A DNA stretch of 64,000 nt, taken from positions 124,001-188,000 of the forward strand of contig CAJTIM010000005.1 of the NCBI GenBank assembly GCA_910576325.1, given 5' to 3'. This DNA is from Clostridia bacterium (GTDB taxonomy: Bacteria > Bacillota > Clostridia > Lachnospirales > Lachnospiraceae). This document shows positions 23,110 through 31,342 of this stretch, in pieces. Positions within the stretch are counted from its first letter, which is position 1, and the number at the start of each line of letters is the position of its first letter. The notes under the pieces are model-generated. The model ran no database searches and had not been told where the DNA came from. It worked only from the letters and a program-made list of their open reading frames with translations. A program made the translations under genes and the position numbers.

Positions 23110-24519
23110 ATGTCAATTTTTAAAGCAATATTCCAAGCCATCTACCACTGTCTTTGGGGCGACCTCTTCACCATCCCCCTCCCCGGCGGGAGCACTCTGG
23201 GAATATCCCTCTTAGTGCTGATCCTCATCCCTTCCGGCATCTACTTCACCCTCCGAACCCGCTTCCTCCCCTTCCGCCTATTCCCGGAAATGCTGCGCAT
23301 CACAGCCGAAAAGCGCAACAAATCCAAAGAGGGAGCCATCTCCGGCGTTCAGGCCCTGATTGTATCCACCGCCACCCGCGTAGGCATGGGCAATCTGGTA
23401 GGCGTAGTAGCCGCCATATCCTTAGGCGGAGCAGGCGCCGTATTCTGGATGTGGGTGACAGCCCTTCTGGGAGCCTCCACAGCCTTTATTGAGGCCACTC
23501 TTGCACAGCTGTACAAAGAAAAAGATCCACTCTACGGCGGTTACCGGGGCGGCCCGGCTTATTATATCCATCACCTCTTTGTAAAGCCGGGAAGTGCCCG
23601 CCGCAAATCCGTCATTGCCGCACTGTTTGCCTTATCCGGCCTTATCTGCTGGTGCGGAATCAGCCAGGTAATCGGCAACTCCGTATCCTCGGCCTTTTAC
23701 AATGCATTTCAGATACCGCCCCTTTACACGACAATGATCCTGGTGGTAGTTTCCGCAGTCATCGTCCTGCGCAAATATGCCACCGTCAAGGTGCTCGACA
23801 TCGTCGTTCCGGTAATGGCGGCGCTGTATTTTCTGTTTACCATATTTATTATGATCAAAAACGCATCCCTGCTTCCCGCAGTATTCAGCCGGATCTTTGA
23901 GGAAGCCTTCGGAATCCGCCAGGCAGCAGCAGGCGGCTTCGGCGCAGTGCTGATGAACGGAGCCAAGAGAGGACTGTTCTCCAACGAAGCCGGCTCCGGT
24001 TCCGCACCCTGCGCGGCGGCAGCCGCCGATATCAGCCATCCGGCCAAAGAAGGACTTTTACAGGCCCTGGGCGTATTTATCGACACCCTTGTAATCTGTA
24101 CCTGCTCCGCGATGATCATGCTGTTAACTCCGGCAGGACTGACAGAAGGACTGGGCGGCATGGACTTACTGCAAAAAGCAATGGGCTACCACCTGGGAAA
24201 CTTCGGCGTAATATTTATCGCTGTGATTCTGTGGCTGTTCAGCTTTTCCACCTTTATCGGAATCCTGTTCTATGCCAGACCCAATGTGGCATACCTGTTC
24301 GGCGACAACTGGATGTCCCAGACGCTGTACAAGCTTCTTGCGCTGGTCATGCTCTTCATCGGCGGTCTGGCGGCCTACACCTTTGTGTGGGATCTGGGTG
24401 ATGTGGGCGTGGGCTTAATGACGGTGTTTAATATGATAGCCCTGTTCCCAATGGCGCGCCATGCCCTGGATTCCTTAAAGGATTATGAGGAAAAACGAAA
24501 ATTAGATCAGAAGGTTTAA
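23110..24519 (+). CDS. Sodium:alanine/glycine symporter (AGCS family)
   Basis: A 469-residue membrane transporter with about 10-11 hydrophobic segments. Family markers include GVQALIVSTATRVGMGNLVGVVAAISLGG (the first conserved block), the substrate-site region EATLAQLYKEKD-YGGYRGGPAYYI, MNGAKRGLFSNEAGSGSAPCAAAAAD, and TFIGILFYARPNVAYLFG. AGCS members import Ala, Gly or related amino acids with Na+. The ATG follows AAAGGAAAAAC. Control by the divergent LysR regulator is likely from layout. Confidence 0.93.
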   Translation: MSIFKAIFQAIYHCLWGDLFTIPLPGGSTLGISLLVLILIPSGIYFTLRTRFLPFRLFPEMLRITAEKRNKSKEGAISGVQALIVSTATRVGMGNLVGVVAAISLGGAGAVFWMWVTALLGASTAFIEATLAQLYKEKDPLYGGYRGGPAYYIHHLFVKPGSARRKSVIAALFALSGLICWCGISQVIGNSVSSAFYNAFQIPPLYTTMILVVVSAVIVLRKYATVKVLDIVVPVMAALYFLFTIFIMIKNASLLPAVFSRIFEEAFGIRQAAAGGFGAVLMNGAKRGLFSNEAGSGSAPCAAAAADISHPAKEGLLQALGVFIDTLVICTCSAMIMLLTPAGLTEGLGGMDLLQKAMGYHLGNFGVIFIAVILWLFSFSTFIGILFYARPNVAYLFGDNWMSQTLYKLLALVMLFIGGLAAYTFVWDLGDVGVGLMTVFNMIALFPMARHALDSLKDYEEKRKLDQKV

Positions 24520-24786
24520 AAATCCGGAAAATCAGAAATACGGGATCGCCGGCGGGATGCTACAACAAATCCTGTCAGCGGTCCTTTTCAGTCATTAATA
24601 ATATATAAAAATAAATTTAAATTTCAGTCGTCTTTTCATCCGTTTTATAGTAGAATAGAACTATTGTATGAAAAGACAGCAATACCTCACTTCGCGTCAT
24701 AAGGTTTGACAGACAGATGGATGTATGACAGGAGATTCTTCCCTGATTAGGGAAGAGGGATTGCAAAACCGGAATGGAGAATAAAA

Positions 24787-25635
24787 ATGAATGATACAAA
24801 TACGGTGCCTTTCGTAAAATGGGCCGGAGGAAAACGGCAGCTTTTGGAGCATCTAAGTCTTCGGATGCCGGAGGAATATACAGATTACTATGAGCCTTTT
24901 GTGGGAGGGGGAGCGCTGTTGTTCCACCAGAAGCCTGCCTGGGCCTTTATCAATGATATCAACCGGGAGCTGATCCACACCTACACAGAAATCCGGGATC
25001 ATATGAACCCTTTGGCCGTGCTTTTAAGTTCTATGGACCAGGTGACCTGCACCAAAGAATTTTATTATGAAATGCGCGAGCGTTACAACGATAAGCTGAA
25101 AGCCAGAGATTACGATACAGAGATGGCAGCCCTATTTATTTATCTGAATAAGCATTGCTTTAACGGACTGTACCGGGTGAACCAGAAAGGGCAGTTCAAT
25201 GTGCCATGGAATCAGAAAGAACAGGTCCGCTCGGTGGATGTAGAGAACATCAAGAACATTTCCTATTATCTGAAATCCGTGACCATTACCTGTCAGGATT
25301 TTGAAGCGTCTCTGGAGACGGCGAAAAAAGGGGACTTTATCTATTTTGACAGTCCCTATGCGCCGCTGAATCCGGCCTCCTTTGATTCCTATACAAAGGA
25401 GGGCTTTACGGAGGAAGAGCACAGGAGGCTGGCGAAGGTGTTTGGTGAGCTGTCCGAAAGGGGATGCTACTGTATGCTGACCAACCACAATACGGAACTG
25501 ATTCAGGAATTGTACCAGGATTATCTTCGGGAAGAAGTGGACGTGCGCCGGGCAATCAATTCCGATCCCAAGAAGCGGGTAGGGAAGGAAGTGATTATCC
25601 GGAATTATGGGGAAGCCATTACCGGGGAGGAATAG
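24787..25635 (+). CDS. Dam-like (D12 class) DNA adenine-N6 methyltransferase, orphan
   Basis: A 282-residue alpha-class adenine methyltransferase. The SAM-binding motif is FVKWAGGKRQLLEHL and the FxGxG motif is YEPFVGGGALLFH. The catalytic tetrapeptide reads DSPY (FIYFDSPYAPLNPASFDSY) where D12 enzymes usually have DPPY, a conservative departure within [DNS]-P-P-[YFW] logic but worth noting. LNKHCFNGLYRVNQKGQFNVPW is the usual target-recognition stretch of DpnM/Dam relatives, so GATC is a reasonable but unproven target. There is no restriction endonuclease gene next to it. The ATG is preceded by AATGGAGAATAAA. Confidence 0.9.
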   Translation: MNDTNTVPFVKWAGGKRQLLEHLSLRMPEEYTDYYEPFVGGGALLFHQKPAWAFINDINRELIHTYTEIRDHMNPLAVLLSSMDQVTCTKEFYYEMRERYNDKLKARDYDTEMAALFIYLNKHCFNGLYRVNQKGQFNVPWNQKEQVRSVDVENIKNISYYLKSVTITCQDFEASLETAKKGDFIYFDSPYAPLNPASFDSYTKEGFTEEEHRRLAKVFGELSERGCYCMLTNHNTELIQELYQDYLREEVDVRRAINSDPKKRVGKEVIIRNYGEAITGEE

Positions 25636-25652
25636 AAGGAGCGAATATATAC

Positions 25653-26336
25653 TCAATGCATAAAAATCATTGAAACAATCACCGTAATAATTCCGCAGAT
25701 GCCAATCGCCAGACCGCTCATAGCGCCTTGCGTCTCTCCAAGCTGGATAGCTCTTGAGGTCCCCACCGCATGACTGCAGGCTCCGATGGAAAGTCCTGCG
25801 GCCACCGGATCGTTTACCTGGAAGAGCCGTATCAGGAGAGGTGCAAAGATACTGCCTAAAATTCCGGTAAAAATGACGGCAATTACTGTTACGGGAACAA
25901 TTCCTCCATGAGCGCCGCTCACCTCCACGGCAATCGGTGTGGTAATAGACTTTGGAATCAGGGAGGCGGTCATGGCTTCATCCAGACGAAACAGGCGGCA
26001 GAGCAGGTAGACGCTTCCCATCGAGGTAACGGAACCCACCGTACAGCCCACCACAATCGGCAGCCAGTTTTCCTTCAAGATTTGGATCTTGCTGTAAATG
26101 GAAACTGCCAGACATGCCGTTGCCGGGGCGAGGAACATATTGATAATGGCGCCGCCGGCATTGTAGCTTTCATATGGAATTTTAAAAATGGATAAAAACC
26201 CTGCAATCAGTATAATCGCAATCAGAAGGGGATTGCAGAGGACGGATTTCAGCCGCGCCTGCAGCCTGACGCCTGCCAGGAAAGCCAGGATGCTTAAAGC
26301 GATTCCGAAAAAGGGGGAAGCCCACAGCTCATTCAT
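25653..26336 (-). CDS. lrgB: LrgB family protein (antiholin-like partner)
   Basis: A 227-residue integral membrane protein of the LrgB/CidB/YohK family, with about seven hydrophobic segments and the conserved blocks FLAPATACLAVSIY, LIPKSITTPIAVEVS and GACSHAVGTSRA. With LrgA it is linked to control of murein hydrolases and, in some species, to pyruvate or related metabolite export. The ATG at 26336, behind GGGAGGA on the minus strand, overlaps the end of lrgA by eight bases, so the two are translationally coupled. Confidence 0.92.
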   Translation of the reverse strand: MNELWASPFFGIALSILAFLAGVRLQARLKSVLCNPLLIAIILIAGFLSIFKIPYESYNAGGAIINMFLAPATACLAVSIYSKIQILKENWLPIVVGCTVGSVTSMGSVYLLCRLFRLDEAMTASLIPKSITTPIAVEVSGAHGGIVPVTVIAVIFTGILGSIFAPLLIRLFQVNDPVAAGLSIGACSHAVGTSRAIQLGETQGAMSGLAIGICGIITVIVSMIFMH

Positions 26337-26700
26337 GTTGTTGTCCTCCCTTCCTTCGGAGCAGGTATACCGTAAGACGGATGCTGAACGCGGTAGCCGC
26401 AAAGGTGATAACCGTAGTCACCAGGCAGATGACCAGCAAGGGCAGCCAGCTTGCTTTCAGTATGTCAAGATAATTGATAACATTTACGCCTGCCGGAATA
26501 AAGAAAAAGGCCATATTTGCCAGCAGGAAATTGGACTTTTCCCGGATGTGCTCCACTTTCAGAATACCGGCGAGCAGGCAGATAAGCAGTAAAAGCATAG
26601 CAATGACGCTGGCGGGAAAGGCAAAAGGAAGCAGGTGTTCTGCTGCTGTCCCAAGCCAGCAGATTGTAAATATGATTCCGAATTGTCTGATAATTTTCAT
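26329..26700 (-). CDS. lrgA: LrgA/CidA family holin-like protein
   Basis: A 123-residue membrane protein with four hydrophobic segments and the CidA/LrgA markers FPASVIAMLLLLICLL, KSNFLLANMAFFFIPAGVNV and a basic tail (LRRKGGQQHE). It is thought to oligomerise in the membrane as a holin-like partner of LrgB. It lies 33 bases downstream of the SDR gene on the same strand, so SDR-lrgA-lrgB probably form one transcript. No LytSR two-component genes, the usual regulators, are present in the window. Confidence 0.92.
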   Translation of the reverse strand: MKIIRQFGIIFTICWLGTAAEHLLPFAFPASVIAMLLLLICLLAGILKVEHIREKSNFLLANMAFFFIPAGVNVINYLDILKASWLPLLVICLVTTVITFAATAFSIRLTVYLLRRKGGQQHE

Positions 26701-26733
26701 AATTTCTTATTCCAGTTCTGTAATAATATTCAT

Positions 26734-27468
26734 TCAAATCCACCCGCCGTCCAGTCTTATAATCTGTCCGGTCAGATAAGGCGTCTGGCAGGCAAGAGAA
26801 AATGCCAGTTCAGCTACTTCCTCCGGCTGTCCAAAACGTCCGGCCGGGATTTCTTCGGCAAGATCGCTGCGCTCTTCTTCCGTAAAGCAGGCGTTCATAT
26901 CCGTATCTATGGCACCGCAGGCAATGGCGTTCACAGCAATATGGCTTGGCGCCAGCTCCTTGGCCAGCGCCATAGTCAGTGCATTGACAGCGCCCTTTGA
27001 AGCAGAGTAGGCAGTCTCACAGGAGGCGCCCACGCAGCCCCACACGGAAGAGATATTGATAATGGAGCCGGATTTTTGTTTCAGCATATGAGGGAGGGCC
27101 TGCCGGGTACAGAGAAAAACGGAGGTGGAGTTCGTGCGCATAATATGTTCCCAGACATCCAGGGAAAGATCTGAAAAAAGACCGACCCTGGAGATGCCGG
27201 CATTATTAATCAGAGCATCAACGCCGCCGAAGCGCTTCGCTATCTGTTCAAAGCAGTTCTGGACATCTGCTTCATTTCCCATATCCCCCGCAAAGGTGAG
27301 ACAGGTAACACCGAAAGAGGTACGAAGCTTATCAGCCAGTGTTTCCAGCTTTTCTTTCGAATGAATACAGGTAAGCGCCAGATTCCAGCCTTCGGCTGCA
27401 AATTTTTCAGCAATGGCGGCTCCGATGCCTCTGGAGGCGCCTGTGATAAGTGCGGTATGTTGTTTCAT
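26734..27468 (-). CDS. Short-chain dehydrogenase/reductase, FabG-like
   Basis: A 244-residue classical SDR: TGASRGIG (NADP loop), NNAGIS, the catalytic Ser-Tyr-Lys in INISSVWG and AYSASKGAVNAL, and a C-terminal LTGQIIRLDGGWI. Sequence and length fit the 3-oxoacyl-ACP reductase group, but FabG-like SDRs act on many ketones and no fatty-acid gene is nearby. Its position at the head of the lrgAB operon is unusual; the association may be positional only. The ATG follows AGAGGATTTGTTCC. Confidence 0.88.
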   Translation of the reverse strand: MKQHTALITGASRGIGAAIAEKFAAEGWNLALTCIHSKEKLETLADKLRTSFGVTCLTFAGDMGNEADVQNCFEQIAKRFGGVDALINNAGISRVGLFSDLSLDVWEHIMRTNSTSVFLCTRQALPHMLKQKSGSIINISSVWGCVGASCETAYSASKGAVNALTMALAKELAPSHIAVNAIACGAIDTDMNACFTEEERSDLAEEIPAGRFGQPEEVAELAFSLACQTPYLTGQIIRLDGGWI

Positions 27469-27797
27469 GGAACAAATCCTCTATTTTTGTTCGGCAGTTT
27501 TTTTCTTTATGTTTTCGCCCAAATCTAATTTTTTTTTCAGCTTTGTATAAAAATTAATTTGTTCACATACGGAATAGAACTGTTTTATTAAGGAATAAAG
27601 ACACCAGCCGCCGCGTGTTCCTCCGGGATAAGCAATGTGTTTGAACCGAGACACCGGCGATACGGACGGACCGCACTCCTCCCGGAACTGATGCCAGAGT
27701 TATTATAATGCGAAACGGAAAATAATGCAAGATAAGCACATGCTCTTCTTCTGCTGCATATTCTAGATCGTAAAGAATAAATGCAAAAGGAGAGCTT
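27469..27797. other. Divergent intergenic region, no gene recognised
   Basis: A 329-base spacer between the SDR operon and the amidase gene. The half beside the SDR gene is AT-rich, with a TTTTTTTTT run near 27530. A GC-rich middle (27600-27700) has a GTTCC-CGGGA / TCCCGGAAC partial stem. TATTATAATGC near 27711-27720 could be the -10 of the amidase promoter. No coding or RNA family was recognised. Confidence 0.4.
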
Positions 27798-28688
27798 ATG
27801 GCAACAAAGATTGTAGTAGATGCGGGACACGGAGGGAGCAATCCGGGAGCCGTATATCAGGGCCGCCGGGAGAGCGACGACGCCTTGCGGCTTGCAATGG
27901 CAGTAGGGAAGATATTGGAGGCAAACGGGTACGACGTGACCTACACAAGAACCAGTGACGTTACCCAGTCCGTGGGGCAGAAAGCGGCGATTGCCAATGA
28001 GGAGGGAGCGGATCTCTTTGTATCCATTCACCGGAATGCAGGAGAATATCCGGGGCAGTATTCCGGAATCCAGACCCTTATTTACGATGATTCCGGAATT
28101 AAAAAGCAGATAGCGGAGAATATTGATGCCAATCTGGAAGCACTTGGCTTTCGGAACGCAGGCGTAAGCATCCGCCCTAATCTGGTTGTACTTAACAGCA
28201 CGCAGATGCCGGCTCTTTTGGTGGAGGCAGGTTTTATCGACAGTGATACAGATAACCGCCTTTTTGACAGCAGGTTCCAGGCAATGGCCCAGGCGATTGC
28301 AGACGGAATTATGGAGACCCTGGAGGGGGCTCAGGTGACCTCCAGCAACGTGTCAGAGGAGGAACCGCAGGAGGAAGAACGTCATCGTCCGCCTATGAAC
28401 AGACCGCCTCACCGTCCGCCGATGCGTCCGCCCATTCCCCCGATGCCTCCCGTGCCGCCTGAAGAGCCGGAGGAGGAGCTTTACCGGGTTCAGGCAGGAG
28501 CGTTCCGGGAGCGTCAAAATGCGGATAATCTTCTGCAGCTTCTGGAAAATGACGGATTCCCGGCATTTATTGTATACCAGGACGGTCTTTATAAAGTACA
28601 GGTGGGAGCCTTCAGTCGTCTGAGCAATGCAATAGCCATGGAGCGTGAGGTCCGGGAGAAAGGGTATAATACGTATATTACCACTTAA
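27798..28688 (+). CDS. N-acetylmuramoyl-L-alanine amidase with SPOR domain, no signal peptide
   Basis: A 296-residue Amidase_3 enzyme. Catalytic and zinc motifs are VVDAGHGGSNPG, GRRESDDAL (zinc Glu), SIHRNA and LLVEAGFIDS. A Pro/Met/Arg-rich linker (about residues 185-225, repeated RPPM and HRPP) leads to a C-terminal SPOR domain (LYRVQAGAFRERQNADNLL, YKVQVGAFSRLSNA) that binds denuded glycan strands. The chain starts directly with the catalytic domain, so export needs holin-like release, mother-cell lysis or another route; this is typical of sporulation or autolytic enzymes of clostridia. The ATG follows AAAAGGAGAGC. Confidence 0.92.
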   Translation: MATKIVVDAGHGGSNPGAVYQGRRESDDALRLAMAVGKILEANGYDVTYTRTSDVTQSVGQKAAIANEEGADLFVSIHRNAGEYPGQYSGIQTLIYDDSGIKKQIAENIDANLEALGFRNAGVSIRPNLVVLNSTQMPALLVEAGFIDSDTDNRLFDSRFQAMAQAIADGIMETLEGAQVTSSNVSEEEPQEEERHRPPMNRPPHRPPMRPPIPPMPPVPPEEPEEELYRVQAGAFRERQNADNLLQLLENDGFPAFIVYQDGLYKVQVGAFSRLSNAIAMEREVREKGYNTYITT

Positions 28689-28780
28689 TCGATTGGACAC
28701 AAAAAGTTTGATTCGTAATAAAATGGAGCCATTTTCTGTTATCAGGAAGACAGAATTAGCAGAAACAGGAGATTAGAAGA

Positions 28781-28836
28781 TAAAACTGTTGTTTTGGAAG
28801 CCGGACAGGTAACCAGAGCGGCAGTTTTATTTTTCT
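28781..28836 (+). terminator. Possible terminator after the SPOR amidase gene
   Basis: AAAACTG (28782-28788) and CAGTTTT (28822-28828) bracket a loop that can fold further, followed by ATTTTTCTT. It lies before the LRR operon. Confidence 0.4.
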
Positions 28837-28901
28837 TAGGGATAATAGTTGAAAAAAATAATTGTATCATATACCATAAGAAAGCAGGAGAGAATAAAAG
28901 C

Positions 28902-29945
28902 ATGAGGTTTGCATATGAGATTCAAAATAAAACGGTAAAAATCCGGCGCTGTTACAGCTATGGAGAGGAAATAGAGATTCCGGACAGCTTAGAAGGGTAT
29001 CCGGTGACGGAGCTGGCGTCTTATATCTTCTCGGCACATTGGGAGGAGCGGAAATTAGCGGAAGAGGCTTTTGCAGGACAAGTTCATTTCACGGGAGAGG
29101 AGGAGGCCCCGGCACTGTGCGGTCCACGGCTGCGGAAGGTGCATCTGCCGTCAACGCTTCAAAAAATCGGAGCCTATGCCTTCTACAATTGCAGCAGCTT
29201 GGAATCTGTCTCCTTTCACGGCGGCCTTAAGGACTTGGGCGCCGGATTGTTTACGGGCTGCCATCGTGTAAAGCAATTGAAGCTGACGCTTGATCACACA
29301 GGCGTCTCCTGTCTCCAGGAGATATTGATGGAGCTGAATGAAGAGCTGCGTCTTATACTCTGCCGGGAGAACCGGGAGGCCAGGCTGGTATTTCCGGAGT
29401 TTTACGAGGAGGGCGTGGAGAACACGCCGGCCCGGATTCTGATGACACAGATGCATGGAAGCGGTATGCACTACAGAAACTGCTTTTATGGAAAACAATT
29501 TGATTTTCACGCCTATGACAGCTGCTTTTTCCGGGCAAAGGCCCAGGAGCGGGCGGGGCTGGTACTGGAGCTGGCCGCAAGCCGTCTGCGCTTTCCACTT
29601 GGCCTGGGAGCGAAGGAGAAGGCGGCGTATGAAAGCTATCTTACGGAACATCTGCCGGAGGCAGGAGCGTGGGCCGTGGAACAGAGAGATATGGGATTGC
29701 TGAGATGGTTTATTGAGGACTTTCTTATTGGAATAGAAGGTTCCAAAGAGAAGGAATACCCTGCAAAAAAAGAATATCCAGGAAAACAGATATATGCCGG
29801 AGAGGAAAAACACCTGGGACAAAAAGAGCTTTTGCGGAATATTCTGGGACAGGCGGCAGAGCAGGGCTTTACGGAAGGAAGCGCTTTTCTTCTGGATGCG
29901 CTGCATCGGCATTTCCCGGCCGCAGAAGAAAGCTTTGAGTTCTGA
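28902..29945 (+). CDS. Leucine-rich repeat (BspA/LRR_5 type) protein, first gene of an LRR-VWA-MoxR operon
   Basis: A 347-residue cytoplasmic protein. The N-terminal part has LRR_5 units (EEIEIPDSLEGYPVTELASYIF, LRKVHLPSTLQKIGAYAFYNCSSLESVSFHGG), a fold used for protein binding. The C-terminal part is unrecognised and helical, with a Lys/Glu/Tyr-rich degenerate repeat (KEYPAKKEYPGKQIYAGEE) at about residues 286-305. No signal peptide, so it is not a surface BspA adhesin. I chose the ATG at 28902 behind CAGGAGAG. It is followed after 49 bases by the VWA gene, then by the MoxR gene; it may be the substrate-recognition part of that chaperone pair. Confidence 0.8.
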   Translation: MRFAYEIQNKTVKIRRCYSYGEEIEIPDSLEGYPVTELASYIFSAHWEERKLAEEAFAGQVHFTGEEEAPALCGPRLRKVHLPSTLQKIGAYAFYNCSSLESVSFHGGLKDLGAGLFTGCHRVKQLKLTLDHTGVSCLQEILMELNEELRLILCRENREARLVFPEFYEEGVENTPARILMTQMHGSGMHYRNCFYGKQFDFHAYDSCFFRAKAQERAGLVLELAASRLRFPLGLGAKEKAAYESYLTEHLPEAGAWAVEQRDMGLLRWFIEDFLIGIEGSKEKEYPAKKEYPGKQIYAGEEKHLGQKELLRNILGQAAEQGFTEGSAFLLDALHRHFPAAEESFEF

Positions 29946-29994
29946 ATATACGATACCTTTGAAGCTTTATCCGCAATAAAAGCTTGATCTGTCT

Positions 29995-31332
29995 ATGAAA
30001 GAATCAGGAAAGGAACAAACACGGCAAATGGTAATTTACCAGGAACAGGAATTACAACTGAAGAAGGAAAGACTGGGAGCCAGGATTCTTAGCCAGGCCC
30101 GGAACGAACTCTGCCTCCACATGCGCTTTTTGGATCTGGCCTTTGGAAACCTCCCTGTCCGGCCGGGAAAAAACGTTCATCCCGCAGGAACGGACGGCGG
30201 CGTCTTATATTTTGCCCCGGAGGATTTATTAAAGCTTTACCGGACAGGCCGTGTCTATGCCGCGCGCCTGTACCTCCACAGCCTGTTCCATTGCCTGTTC
30301 TGCCATCCCTTCTATCGAAAGGAGCGGGAGCCGGAAGTCTGGAATCTGGCCTGCGACATTGCGGCGGAATCCATAGTGGACGGCCTGTCACTGAAATGTG
30401 TGCATATTCCGGGAGCCTACCGCCAGGCCGTGTATGCCAGACTTGGGGAAAAGCTTTCCGTGCTGACGGCCGGAGGCATTTACCGGGAGCTGTCCCGGAT
30501 GGATCTGAGCGAGCCGGAGCTTGCAAGGTGGAGGCAGGCGTTTTATGCGGATGATCATAGTTTGTGGGAGCAGGAGCAGCCTCCGGCCCGGATGGAGCGG
30601 AACCGGAATCAGTGGGAGAATCTCCGGGAGCGGATGGAGATGGATATGGAGACATTTTCCAGGGAGGCGGCGGAGGGCAGCAGGGGGCTTACGGAGCAGC
30701 TTCGCATTGAAAACCGCCGCCGTTACGATTACCGGGAATTTCTGCGCCGGTTTTCCGTGCAAAAGGAAGAAATGCAGGTGGACATGGACGCCTTTGACTA
30801 TATTTTTTATAACTACGGCATGACGCTTTACGGAAATATGCCTCTAATTGAACCCCAGGAGACAAAAGAGGTTCGAAAAATCGAGGAGTTTGTGATTGTG
30901 ATTGATACCTCCATGTCCTGTAAGGAAACGCTGGTGCGGCGCTTTCTGGAGGAAACCTATAGCGTCCTCAAGGAGTCGGAGAGCTTTTTCCGAAACATTC
31001 ACATACGGATTCTTCAGTGTGATGAACGCGTTTGGGAGGATGCGGAGATCACCGGCCAGGAGGAGCTTAAGAGCTATATGGAGCATTTCACCGTCAGGGG
31101 GCAGGGAGGGACGGATTTTCGCCCGGCCTTTGCCTATGTGGAAGAGCTGTTGGCAAAAAAGGTATTTTATCACTTGCGGGGATTGATTTATTTTACCGAC
31201 GGGTATGGGACATTTCCGGTGAAAATGCCCCCCTATGAGACGGCATTTGTATTTTTGCAGGAAAATTACCGGGACGCGGATGTGCCGCCCTGGGCAATTA
31301 AGCTGATCTTAGGAGAAGATGAACTGCTCTAA
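29995..31332 (+). CDS. DUF2201-type VWA domain protein
   Basis: A 445-residue protein pairing an N-terminal putative metallopeptidase-like domain with a C-terminal von Willebrand A domain. The N-terminal YLHSLFHCLFCHPF resembles the DUF2201 HExxH-like region but lacks the Glu (HSLFH), so protease activity is doubtful. The VWA has a full metal-ion site: VIDTSMS (DxSxS), GGTDFRPAF (Thr) and YFTDGYG (Asp). Such proteins (COG3864) work with MoxR-type ATPases in assembling or remodelling protein complexes. The start is uncertain: ATG at 29995 lacks a clear ribosome site, and ATG at 30028 is an alternative. The stop is 10 bases before the MoxR start. Confidence 0.85.
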   Translation: MKESGKEQTRQMVIYQEQELQLKKERLGARILSQARNELCLHMRFLDLAFGNLPVRPGKNVHPAGTDGGVLYFAPEDLLKLYRTGRVYAARLYLHSLFHCLFCHPFYRKEREPEVWNLACDIAAESIVDGLSLKCVHIPGAYRQAVYARLGEKLSVLTAGGIYRELSRMDLSEPELARWRQAFYADDHSLWEQEQPPARMERNRNQWENLRERMEMDMETFSREAAEGSRGLTEQLRIENRRRYDYREFLRRFSVQKEEMQVDMDAFDYIFYNYGMTLYGNMPLIEPQETKEVRKIEEFVIVIDTSMSCKETLVRRFLEETYSVLKESESFFRNIHIRILQCDERVWEDAEITGQEELKSYMEHFTVRGQGGTDFRPAFAYVEELLAKKVFYHLRGLIYFTDGYGTFPVKMPPYETAFVFLQENYRDADVPPWAIKLILGEDELL

Positions 31333-31342
31333 GGAAGGAGAA

